A stretch of DNA of 64,000 nt from Streptomyces diastatochromogenes (GTDB lineage: Bacteria > Actinomycetota > Actinomycetes > Streptomycetales > Streptomycetaceae): the NCBI RefSeq assembly GCF_002242805.1, contig NZ_MCGQ01000055.1:20051-84050 (forward strand), read 5' to 3'. Under the pieces are notes generated by a model. The model made no database searches. It was not told where the DNA came from and saw nothing but the letters and a program-made list of their open reading frames with translations. Positions 9,835 through 18,059 of this stretch are shown here, one piece after another. A program made the position numbers and the translations under genes. Position 1 is the stretch's first letter. Every line of letters starts with the position of its first letter.

Positions 9835-12800
9835 GTGCCCCATCCTTCGCCCGAGGCCGCAGTGCTGGCCCTCACCGACCCGGCGGCGCCGTACCTCATC
9901 GGCGTACGGCACCATGCGCCGTCCCTGGCCGCCGCCGTACCGGCGCTGCTGGACGCGGCGAAACCGGACGTCCTGCTCGTCGAACTCCCCGCTGAACTGC
10001 AGGACTGGCTGCCGTGGCTCGCCCACGAGGAGACCCGCGCACCGGTCGCCCTCGCCGCCGCGCCCGGCGACGGGGGCGGCGGTCCGGCGTTCTATCCCTT
10101 CGCCGACTTCTCACCGGAACTGGTGGCGGTGCGGTGGGCGGCACGGCACGGCGTACCGGTCGTCGCCTGCGATCTGCCGCTCGCCGACCGGGCGTGGGGC
10201 GGGGAGGGCCGCGCGGAGACCGACGGCCCTGGAAACCCGGCGGCGGAGGGTTCCGTCGCCGGGCTGGCCGGCGCCCTCCGCTCCCGTCTCACCGGCCGGC
10301 CCGGTGACGATCTCTGGGACCGGCTGGTCGAGGCCACCGCCCCGGGTTCCTCTCCGGAGGCCCTGCGGCGGGCCGCGCTGCTCACGGGGTGGGCGCTGCG
10401 CGAGGACGCGGCGGGCTCGGGCGGGGTGCCGGAGCTGGATCTGCGGCGGGAGCGGTGGATGCGGTCGTGTCTTGCCGGGGCCACCGCGAACGGGGAGCGT
10501 GCCGCCGTGGTGGTGGGTGCGTTCCACGCGCCGGCGCTGCTGGCACCGGCCGAGAACACGCCCTCGCCCGTGGCCGACGGAGCCACCCCAACCTGGACCA
10601 CCTCGCTCATCCCCTACACCTACGCCCTCCTCGACGAGCGCTCCGGCTATCCCGCCGGCATCCGCGACCCCGAGTGGCAGCAGAGGGTGCTCGAGGCCGC
10701 CGGTGATCCGGCCGCGCTGGAGGACGTGCTGACCGGTGCGGCCGTGCGGGTGTGTGCCGAGCTGCGGGCGCTCGGCCATCCCTCCGGGCCCGCCGACGCC
10801 CGGGAGATCGTGCGGCTCGCCGGTGATCTGGCCCGGCTGCGGGGGCTGCCCGCCGCAGGGCGGGGCGAGTTGGTGGAGGCCGTGCAGACGGTGCTCGCGC
10901 AGGGCGAGCCGTACGGGAGGGGGCGGACCGTCGCCCGGGCGATGGAGAAGGTGCTCGTCGGCACACGTGCCGGACGTCCGGCGCCGGACGCGCCGCGCAG
11001 CGGGCTCGCTCCGGCGGTCGAGGCGGAGCTGGCCGCGCTGGGCCTGCCCGGTCCGGCGGACTCCGGCCCCGGCACCGCCCGCGATCTGCGCCTCGACCCG
11101 CTCCGCTCCGACCTGGACCGCGGCCGCGAACTCCTGCTGCGCCGCCTGACGGTGTGCGCGGTGCCGTACGCGGAGCCCAAGGAGGTCACCGGCGCGGGCG
11201 GCGCCGAGGCGCTGACGTCCCGCTGGGAGGTGCGCTGGACGCCCGCGACGGCGGCCATGCTCACCGCGGCGGGCGTCCGTGGCGTCACCCCGGCCCAGGC
11301 CGCCGAGGGTCTGCTCCGGGAACGGCGGCGCACGGAGCAGGACGAGGGCGGACCCACCGCGGCGCAGGCCCTGCGCGGCCTGGAGCAGGCGGCGGAGTGC
11401 GGACTGCCGGGCCTGACGGACGAACGGCTCGACGACACGGCCGAGGTGCTGCCGAACTCCGGCACACTGCCCGAACTGCTCGCGGGTCTCGCCCTGTTGG
11501 ACCGGGTGCGCGCCGGTCACATCGCGGGACTGCCGGCCGACGGGGACCGTACGACACGGGCGGCGGCCGTGGCTGAGCTGCTCACTGCCGCCGCCGTGCG
11601 CCAGGTCGACGGCCTCACCGGCTCCGAGGACCCCGCAGACGCCCACGCCCTGCTGGAACTCGCCCACCGGGCCGACCTGTTGGGCGGCATCCGGCTCACC
11701 GACGCGCTGGCCCGCCTGGCCGCCGACGGGTCCCCGCTGATGCGCGGCGCCGCGGGTGCCGTGCGCGTGCTGCTCGGGCACGAGGAGCCGCGCGGCTTCG
11801 GTGACCGGGTGGCGTCCTGGGTGGACGGCGCCTGCGACCTCGAGACCCGGTCCGCGCTGACGGCACGGCTCACGGGATTGCTGACCGCAGCGGGCCAGTT
11901 GCTGGAGTCCGCGGCGCCCGCGCTGGAGCCGCTGCTGGGCCGGGTGTCGGAGCTGTCCGACCGGGACTTCCTGGACCGGCTGCCCGCGCTGCGGGGCGGT
12001 TTCGACACGCTCAGCCCTGCCGCCCGCGACCGGCTCCTGTCCGCCGTCGAGGAGCGCCTGGACGAACGCCACCTGGCCGACACGGGCGCCGTCGACCCCG
12101 TCGCGCTGGCCGCCTGGACCCGCGCCGACCTCGCGGCCCGCGAGGCCCTCGGTGCCTGGGGGCTGCTGCCGCCACCCCGGCAGCCGGAGGCCGTGCGGGC
12201 GGCGGCCGACGGAGCGGCCGACCCGACCTCCAGCCAGGCCGCAGCCGACGGAGCGGCCGACCACGCCTCCGGCGCAGGCCATCGGCTCGCGTCGGCTGAC
12301 CACCGGCTCGCGCCGACCGACCGCTGGCGCCTCCTGCTGGGCCGTCGCACCGACCAACTGCCCAACTCCGCCCGCCCCTTGGCGACCGCACTGGACGAGC
12401 TGTACGGCAGCGGACGCGGGGAGGGCAGCCGGGGCGACCTCACCGGTGCGGGGCGCGGCGGCGGCCGGGAGGCGTCGTATCCGGGGGTGCGGGAGTGGTC
12501 CGAGGAGCTGGCGGCGCTCTTCGGGCCGGGCATCCGGGAGGAGGTGCTGGCGGCCGCCGCCGCGACCGGCCGGCCGGACGTGTTCACGGAACTCGACCCC
12601 GACACCGTACGGCCCTCGGTCGATCTGCTCCGCTCGGTGCTCCGGCACGCGGGCGGACTGCCGGAGGCCCGGCTGGCCGCACTGCGTCCACTCGTCCGGC
12701 GCCTGGTCGACGCGCTGACCCGGCAACTGGCCACGCGGCTGCGCCCGGCGCTGCACGGCACCGCGCTGCCGCGGCCCAGCCGCCGTCCGGGCGGCGGACT

Positions 12801-13410
12801 CGACCTGCCCCGCACGCTGCGGGCCAACCTGGCGACCGCGCGCCGTACGCCGGACGGCACGGTCCAGGTGATCCCCGAGCGTCCCGTCTTCCGCACCCGG
12901 GCCCGCAAGGCCGCCGACTGGCGGCTGGTCCTCGTCACCGACGTGTCGGGGTCCATGGAGGCGTCCACGATCTGGGCGGCGCTCACGGCCTCCGTGCTGG
13001 CCGGGGTGCCCACCCTGTCCACGCACTTCCTGGCCTTCTCCACCGAGGTCATCGACCTGACCGACCATGTCGAGGACCCGCTGTCGCTGCTGCTGGAGGT
13101 CAGCGTGGGCGGCGGCACCCACATCGCGGCCGGGCTGCGGCACGCTCGCGAACTGGTGACCGTGCCCTCACGGACCCTCGTCGTGGTCGTCAGCGACTTC
13201 GAGGAGGGCTACCCCCTCGGTGGGCTGCTCGCCGAGGTCCGCGCCCTGGTCGGCTCCGGCTGCCATGTCCTCGGGTGCGCGAGCCTGGACGACGCCGGGC
13301 GTCCCCGGTACTCGACCGGGGTCGCGAGCCAACTGGTCGCGGCGGGAATGCCGGTGGCCGCCCTCAGCCCGCTCGAACTCGCCCGCTGGGTAGGGGAGAA
13401 GATCGCATGA
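9835..13410 (+). CDS. DUF5682-VWA fusion protein (YehM + YehP-like)
   Basis: This 1191-aa protein starts at GTG 9835, six bases past the previous stop, with GAGGG upstream; a longer reading from GTG 9799 would overlap the ATPase gene. The N-terminus (YLIGVRHHAPSLAAAVPALL, then PDVLLVELPAEL) is the DUF5682 signature. The C-terminal ~170 residues are a von Willebrand A domain with an intact MIDAS core DVSGS at 1036-1040, preceded by WRLVLVT. In E. coli the corresponding DUF5682 and VWA units are separate proteins; here they are one chain, with a low-complexity Ala/Asp-rich linker region around residues 785-815. The VWA domain probably contacts the upstream MoxR ATPase. Confidence 0.88.
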   Translation: MPHPSPEAAVLALTDPAAPYLIGVRHHAPSLAAAVPALLDAAKPDVLLVELPAELQDWLPWLAHEETRAPVALAAAPGDGGGGPAFYPFADFSPELVAVRWAARHGVPVVACDLPLADRAWGGEGRAETDGPGNPAAEGSVAGLAGALRSRLTGRPGDDLWDRLVEATAPGSSPEALRRAALLTGWALREDAAGSGGVPELDLRRERWMRSCLAGATANGERAAVVVGAFHAPALLAPAENTPSPVADGATPTWTTSLIPYTYALLDERSGYPAGIRDPEWQQRVLEAAGDPAALEDVLTGAAVRVCAELRALGHPSGPADAREIVRLAGDLARLRGLPAAGRGELVEAVQTVLAQGEPYGRGRTVARAMEKVLVGTRAGRPAPDAPRSGLAPAVEAELAALGLPGPADSGPGTARDLRLDPLRSDLDRGRELLLRRLTVCAVPYAEPKEVTGAGGAEALTSRWEVRWTPATAAMLTAAGVRGVTPAQAAEGLLRERRRTEQDEGGPTAAQALRGLEQAAECGLPGLTDERLDDTAEVLPNSGTLPELLAGLALLDRVRAGHIAGLPADGDRTTRAAAVAELLTAAAVRQVDGLTGSEDPADAHALLELAHRADLLGGIRLTDALARLAADGSPLMRGAAGAVRVLLGHEEPRGFGDRVASWVDGACDLETRSALTARLTGLLTAAGQLLESAAPALEPLLGRVSELSDRDFLDRLPALRGGFDTLSPAARDRLLSAVEERLDERHLADTGAVDPVALAAWTRADLAAREALGAWGLLPPPRQPEAVRAAADGAADPTSSQAAADGAADHASGAGHRLASADHRLAPTDRWRLLLGRRTDQLPNSARPLATALDELYGSGRGEGSRGDLTGAGRGGGREASYPGVREWSEELAALFGPGIREEVLAAAAATGRPDVFTELDPDTVRPSVDLLRSVLRHAGGLPEARLAALRPLVRRLVDALTRQLATRLRPALHGTALPRPSRRPGGGLDLPRTLRANLATARRTPDGTVQVIPERPVFRTRARKAADWRLVLVTDVSGSMEASTIWAALTASVLAGVPTLSTHFLAFSTEVIDLTDHVEDPLSLLLEVSVGGGTHIAAGLRHARELVTVPSRTLVVVVSDFEEGYPLGGLLAEVRALVGSGCHVLGCASLDDAGRPRYSTGVASQLVAAGMPVAALSPLELARWVGEKIA

Positions 13411-15149
13411 GCCAGGATCTCGGGAACGAGCAGCGGGTGAGCGCGGCTCTGCCGCCGGTCGCCCCGTCGGTGACCGCCGAACTCGTCGCGGCGCTCTCGC
13501 CCCGGCTGCGCAAGCGGCTCGACGCGGGCACAGCCAAACTGGCGGACCGCCCGGCCGTCCGCGACGGCGACACCGTGCGGATCGCCGTCGACGACAGTAC
13601 CGACGTCGAACTCCACGCCCCCGGCGGCACGGTGACCAGCGCCGAGGCCATCCGCTGCGGCTGCCTGCTGGCCCCGGACTGCCTCCATCGGGCCGCGGCG
13701 GCCTCGGCGGCACCCATTGCGGAACCGATCGAGGTAGCCGACTCCGGTGAGGTGGAGACCGGTTCACAGGAACCGGTGGACACGACGGAGCCCGAGCGGG
13801 CCACACCCCAGCAATGCGCCGCCGCCCGCGCCGTCCACGCCGCCGCGACCGCCGTACTCGAAGCCGGTACGGACGGTTCCGGGGCGGTGCTCCAGGCGGA
13901 GCTGCTGCGCGCCGCGCACACGGCACGCCTCGCGGGTCTCCCCAGGACCGCCGCCACGGCCGTCTCCGTGGTCACCGCGCTGCGCGCCGCCCGCTCCGCC
14001 GACCCTGCCCACCGCCTGGCCGACCTCGTCACCGCGCTCCGCGACGCCCTGTCGGCGGCCCACCGCATCCCGCACGCCGAGGGCCCGGAACTGACCGAGC
14101 TGCGCGGCACGGTCCGGCAGCCGTACCGCCCGGACGGCTCGCTGCGGCTGTACGGCCTCTTCTCCGAGCCGGTGCTCACGGCGAGCGGGTACGCGGGCGC
14201 CGTCACCTGGACCGCCGACGCCGAGGGCCGCCTGTTCCAGGTGTCGGACGTGGCACCGGGCGGCGCCGGGCGGGCGACGGGCGCGGCCGACCGGGCCGTA
14301 CGCGTCGGTGACACGGCGCTGACGCACCGGGAACTGTCCCGGGCGGGGCTCGCGGTGTCGGGGGCGACGGTCTCTCCGACGGGTCGGCTCGGCGCGGGCG
14401 CGGGGGTACGGGCGGTGCGCGCGTCCGGTGCCGACTGGCGCGAGGAGGCCCTGGACCGGCTCTGGGCGGTGCCGGTCGCCGACCAGGTGTCCCGTGCCCT
14501 GGGCGGTGGCCACGACCTGCTCTTCCTGGACGTCACCCTCACGGGCACGGTCCGGGAGGCGGCGGGCGACTGCCTGCTCGCCGACTGCGGGGGCGTCCCG
14601 CTGCGGCTGACCGCGGCGCACGACCACCCGGCGCTCCCCCACCGCGACAACCTCCGGCTGCTGGCCGCCGCCCGGGGCAGCAGGCTCCGGGTCGTGGCCC
14701 GGCTCGTCCCGGCCCCGCACCCCAGGGCCCAGCTGCTGGCGACCGAGCATCCCACCCTCCCGGGCACCCGCGTCGACGCCGGCCTGGACCGGCTGCTCCA
14801 CGCCGACCTGCCCGCCTCCCCGGCGCCCCCGGCCGCAGCGCCCACGCCCGACGAGGCACCCGTGCACCTGCTGCGCCGACGCGTGCACCAGGCGGCCTCG
14901 GGCGGCCGGCTCGTGCTGTCCTTCCCCGGGAACACGGCGGCCGACGTCCGGCGGCTGAGCCACCACGGTCTGGCGACGGCGGGAGACCTCGTGGACGAAC
15001 TCCACGCGGCCGCGGCGGAGCGCTCCCGCGATGTCTTCGGCCGGCTGCTCCCGGCGGACACCGACCGGTTCGCCCGGGCCTGGCTGGCCGCGGCCCGCTA
15101 CACCGACGAGGTCGACCGCGCGCTGTGCGCGGCGGCCTGGGGGGCCTGA
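13407..15149 (+). CDS. SWIM zinc-finger protein (YehQ-like)
   Basis: This 580-aa protein starts at an ATG overlapping the previous stop (ATGA at 13407-13410). A SWIM-type zinc-binding motif CxCx5CxH is present as CGCLLAPDCLH (C84, C86, C92, H94). SWIM domains bind nucleic acid or protein; no catalytic motif is visible in the rest. It is the last gene of the five-gene operon and is followed by a strong hairpin terminator. The combination with DUF4132, MoxR, DUF5682 and VWA proteins matches the E. coli yeh set in content and approximate order. The cellular role is unknown. Confidence 0.82.
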   Translation: MSQDLGNEQRVSAALPPVAPSVTAELVAALSPRLRKRLDAGTAKLADRPAVRDGDTVRIAVDDSTDVELHAPGGTVTSAEAIRCGCLLAPDCLHRAAAASAAPIAEPIEVADSGEVETGSQEPVDTTEPERATPQQCAAARAVHAAATAVLEAGTDGSGAVLQAELLRAAHTARLAGLPRTAATAVSVVTALRAARSADPAHRLADLVTALRDALSAAHRIPHAEGPELTELRGTVRQPYRPDGSLRLYGLFSEPVLTASGYAGAVTWTADAEGRLFQVSDVAPGGAGRATGAADRAVRVGDTALTHRELSRAGLAVSGATVSPTGRLGAGAGVRAVRASGADWREEALDRLWAVPVADQVSRALGGGHDLLFLDVTLTGTVREAAGDCLLADCGGVPLRLTAAHDHPALPHRDNLRLLAAARGSRLRVVARLVPAPHPRAQLLATEHPTLPGTRVDAGLDRLLHADLPASPAPPAAAPTPDEAPVHLLRRRVHQAASGGRLVLSFPGNTAADVRRLSHHGLATAGDLVDELHAAAAERSRDVFGRLLPADTDRFARAWLAAARYTDEVDRALCAAAWGA

Positions 15150-15176
15150 GGCAGGCGTAGGCGAGGGGGTGGCGGC

Positions 15177-15225
15177 CACGCCGGGCGGGCCGCCGATCCC
15201 CCGCACCGGCGGCCCACCCGGCGTG
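15177..15225 (+). terminator. Intrinsic-type hairpin after the MoxR/VWA/SWIM operon
   Basis: An 18-nt stem (left arm CACGCCGGGCGGGCCGCC at 15177-15194, right arm 15208-15225) pairs with a single G-U type mismatch around a 13-nt loop, 28 nt after the stop at 15149. No U-run follows, which is usual in Streptomyces. Confidence 0.7.
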
Positions 15226-15239
15226 CGTCCGAGCAGGTC

Positions 15240-15304
15240 GCTGCCGCCGGGTTGAAGTCTGCGGCAGCAGGGGACGGCAGGGGTATGCGTACAAGTACGT
15301 ACGC
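15240..15304. promoter_or_regulatory. Inverted repeats upstream of the luxR-family gene
   Basis: GCTGCCGC (15240-15247) pairs with GCGGCAGC (15261-15268), and GCGTAC (15287-15292) pairs with GTACGC (15299-15304). The second lies about 50 nt before the GTG at 15355 and could be a regulator site. No promoter hexamers were assigned. Confidence 0.3.
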
Positions 15305-15354
15305 GGCGCCGGGCGGGAGGACGGCGAGCAGAAGACTCACGCGGAGAGAAACAC

Positions 15355-16173
15355 GTGGTACACGGGCTGAACAAGGCCTACGAACGCCTGGTGGCGGTCG
15401 CCGTGGCGGCGCTCCACGAACGGGAGCCGGGGCGTCTGTGGCCGCTGCTCGGCACCGCGCTCACGGACCTGTGCGGCGGCGAGGCGGTGGTCCACAAGCT
15501 GGACGACTGGAGCGAGGACGAGGGCACCGTCGGGGTGGCCCCCGACGCCGCCGCGACGGAACTGGGCCGGCTCCGTGACGCGGACCTGGGGCTGCTGCGC
15601 GCGGGCTACCCCCTCGCCGACCACTACACGGCCCGGGCCGACCGGGCCCCGGTCACGGCGTACCGGGCGGTGGGCCGCGACTGGCCGGGCAGCGCGACGG
15701 CCCGTCTGCTCGGTGACGTCCTCGACGTCGACCACGTGCTCGGCGTACCGCTCCCCGGAAGCAGCGCCCCGATCACCGGCTGCCTCGTCTACCGCTCCGG
15801 TACGGACTTCACCGACGACCACCTCACGATGGCCGAGCGCGCGCAGCCGTTGCTGGCCGGTGTGGAGCGGCAGCGGCAGCTGCTGGAGGAGTGGCGGCGG
15901 TCGCTGGCCCCGGCCGGAGCACCGGACGAGCGGGCGGTGGACTGTGCGCTGACGCCCCGCGAGACGACCGTGCTGCTCCTGCTCGCCGACGCGCTGACGG
16001 CGGACGCCATCGGCCGCCGCCTCGGCATCTCGGCCCGCACGGTGCACAAGCACGTGGAGAACATCTACCGCAAGCTGGGCACCCGCGACCGGGTCGGCAC
16101 GGTGCTGCGCGCTCAGCGGCTCGGTCTGGTCCCGTCCCCAGGCGCCCAGGAGCTCTGTGCCGGTCCTCCCTGA
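15355..16173 (+). CDS. LuxR-family transcriptional regulator
   Basis: This 272-aa protein has a C-terminal LuxR-type helix-turn-helix: LTPRETTVLLLLADALTADA, then IGRRLGISARTVHKHVENIY and RKLGTRDRVGTVL. The N-terminal ~180 residues have no recognisable receiver Asp pocket and may be a GAF-like or other sensor domain. The GTG at 15355 has GGAGAG six nt upstream. It lies downstream of the terminator of the MoxR operon and so is probably separately expressed. Regulators of this kind occur at the ends of Streptomyces CIS loci, so it could control either the CIS genes or the operon; that link is inference from position only. Confidence 0.88.
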   Translation: MVHGLNKAYERLVAVAVAALHEREPGRLWPLLGTALTDLCGGEAVVHKLDDWSEDEGTVGVAPDAAATELGRLRDADLGLLRAGYPLADHYTARADRAPVTAYRAVGRDWPGSATARLLGDVLDVDHVLGVPLPGSSAPITGCLVYRSGTDFTDDHLTMAERAQPLLAGVERQRQLLEEWRRSLAPAGAPDERAVDCALTPRETTVLLLLADALTADAIGRRLGISARTVHKHVENIYRKLGTRDRVGTVLRAQRLGLVPSPGAQELCAGPP

Positions 16174-16260
16174 TTGGTTACCGTGGAGCGGTCCGCCAGG
16201 AGCGAGCAGACCTGAAGGGTTGTCAGCCAACTTGCCATTTGATAGGCCGACTGTGCCCGC

Positions 16261-16316
16261 GAGCCGCGAGCCGCGAGCCGCGAGCCGCGAGCCGCGAGCC
16301 GCGAGCCGCGAGCCGC
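16261..16316 (+). repeat. Perfect heptanucleotide tandem repeat (GAGCCGC)8
   Basis: Eight uninterrupted copies of GAGCCGC occupy 56 nt between the luxR-family gene and the next gene, ending 30 nt before the GTG at 16347. The unit is not a multiple of three, and the surrounding sequence is open in more than one frame, so copy-number change could alter either promoter spacing or reading frame. Confidence 0.97.
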
Positions 16317-16346
16317 TGGTCCGGTGCGGAAGCCGGGGGTGCGGGC

Positions 16347-18059
16347 GTGGTGTCCGGTAGCCCCTTCCTGCGGGTTCCGGTAGGCCCCGACGCCCATCGC
16401 TGGCGCACCTTCCCCGCCGAGCGGACCCTGGTCGTCGCCGCCCGCACCGTCACCTCCACGGTGCGCGTCCTCGAATCGCTCCCCGCCCTGCTGCGCGACG
16501 ACCCCCGGGTGAGCGTCGTCTTCGCCCACGACCCCACCTCCGCGTTCGCCGCAGGGGTGCTCGACCTCCTGCACGCGTCCGGCTGCCGGGTCATGCCCTG
16601 GGAGCAGCTGGCCCACGTCAAGGCCGACCTCGTGCTCACGGCGAGCGAGAACGTGGAGCTGCCGGAGGGCGACTGCCCGGTCCTGGTGCTGCCCCACGGC
16701 GTGGGCTTCCAGAAGCGGGTCCCGGACGCGCGCGGACCGCACGACCGGCTGTCCGGCCTCGTACCGGACGCGCTCCTGGAGTCCGGCCGGGCCTGGCTCG
16801 CCGTCTCGCACCCCGACCAGGAGCGGCAACTCCTCGCCGCCCACCCGAAGACCGCGGGCCGCACCCTCCTGCTGGGCGACCCCTGCTTCGACGAGCTGCT
16901 GGCCGGCCGGCCGCGCAGGCACGCGTACCGGGAGGCCCTCGGTGTCTCGGAGGGTCAGCGGCTCGTCGTGGTCAGCTCCACCTGGGGGACCACCTCTCTC
17001 CTTGGCCGCCACCCCGACCTGCCGGTCCGCCTCCTCGGCGGGCTCCCGCACGACGAGTACCGGGTCGCCGCCGTCGTCCACCCCAACGTCTGGTCAGCCC
17101 ACGGCGCCTGGCAGATCAGGGCCCTGCAGTCCTCGGCGCTGGACGCGGGGCTGATCCTGCTGCCACCCGTCCACGCCTGGCGCTCCGCCCTGGTCGCCGC
17201 GGACGTCGTCATCGGCGACCACGGCTCGGTGACGCTGTACGGTGCCGCGCTCGGAACTCCGGTGCTGCTCGGGGCGTTCGGCGCCGACGCGGTGCCGGGA
17301 ACCGCCGTCCACGACCTGGCCGCGGCCGCCCCGCGACTCGACCCGGACGCGGAGTTGAGAGCGCAGGTCGAGAGCGTCGTACGGGATCACGCTTCCGATC
17401 GGTATGCCGAGGTCGCACGCCGGGCCTTCGCCGATCCGGGGAGCGCCCTCGCGCGGCTCCGCGCGGCCGTCTACGAGCTGCTGAAGCTGCCGGAGCCCGC
17501 GTCCGCGCCCCCGCCGGACCTGTTGCTGCCCGCTCCGGAACCGGCCACCCGGACCGTCACCTCGTCGCTGGTCGTCACCGAGGTGAGCGAGGAGGGGCAC
17601 GGTCCGGTCGTCACCGTACGGCGGTTCCCGGCGGCCGCGTATGCGCACGCGCAGGGGGTTCCGCATGCCGGGGACACCGCGCACCTCGCCTGCTCGGACG
17701 GTGAACGGGACCGCCGGCTGCTGGAGAGCGCCTCCGTGGTCGAGCGGGCCTGCCCTGCCGACGGCGCAGCCGAGGCCCTGCGCTGGATCCGTGGCACGGC
17801 GGCGGAACTGCCCGGCAGCCTGCTGGCCGCCTGTGCGGTGCGCGGCGGCGGCCATCTGGTGGGGCTGCGCGACGGCCGTGTGGCGGAGGTGTCCGTGACC
17901 GGTCCCCCGATCGCGCCCGGGCTCGCCGCGGCCGTCGTCTACGCGTGCCTGCGCGAGGGCCATTCACTGACCGACGCGTTGCTGACGCTGCGGGTCGGTG
18001 AGGTGCGGGACGAGGACGTGGTGCTGCGGCTGCGGCCCGCGCCTCCTGTGGTCAGCTGA
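16347..18059 (+). CDS. CDP-glycerol glycerophosphotransferase-like protein
   Basis: This ~570-aa protein resembles the TagB/TarF CDP-glycerol transferase group. It has a GT-B-like C-terminal half with HPNVWSAHG and then VIGDHGSVTLYGAALGTPVL, which corresponds to the family's donor-binding loop. Streptomyces relatives are sometimes mislabelled translation initiation factor 2. The substrate is unknown; a cell-wall or capsule glycopolymer is possible. The last ~170 residues diverge from the family. Two adjacent GTG codons (16347, 16350) are candidate starts with a poor ribosome site. The frame is also open upstream through the tandem repeat, so the true start is uncertain. The stop overlaps the convergent STAND gene by 8 nt. 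Confidence 0.62.
   Translation: MVSGSPFLRVPVGPDAHRWRTFPAERTLVVAARTVTSTVRVLESLPALLRDDPRVSVVFAHDPTSAFAAGVLDLLHASGCRVMPWEQLAHVKADLVLTASENVELPEGDCPVLVLPHGVGFQKRVPDARGPHDRLSGLVPDALLESGRAWLAVSHPDQERQLLAAHPKTAGRTLLLGDPCFDELLAGRPRRHAYREALGVSEGQRLVVVSSTWGTTSLLGRHPDLPVRLLGGLPHDEYRVAAVVHPNVWSAHGAWQIRALQSSALDAGLILLPPVHAWRSALVAADVVIGDHGSVTLYGAALGTPVLLGAFGADAVPGTAVHDLAAAAPRLDPDAELRAQVESVVRDHASDRYAEVARRAFADPGSALARLRAAVYELLKLPEPASAPPPDLLLPAPEPATRTVTSSLVVTEVSEEGHGPVVTVRRFPAAAYAHAQGVPHAGDTAHLACSDGERDRRLLESASVVERACPADGAAEALRWIRGTAAELPGSLLAACAVRGGGHLVGLRDGRVAEVSVTGPPIAPGLAAAVVYACLREGHSLTDALLTLRVGEVRDEDVVLRLRPAPPVVS

Noticed and set aside
10111..13143. Long minus-strand open frame opposite the DUF5682-VWA gene
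   Set aside because: The plus-strand product has a clear MIDAS motif and operon context.
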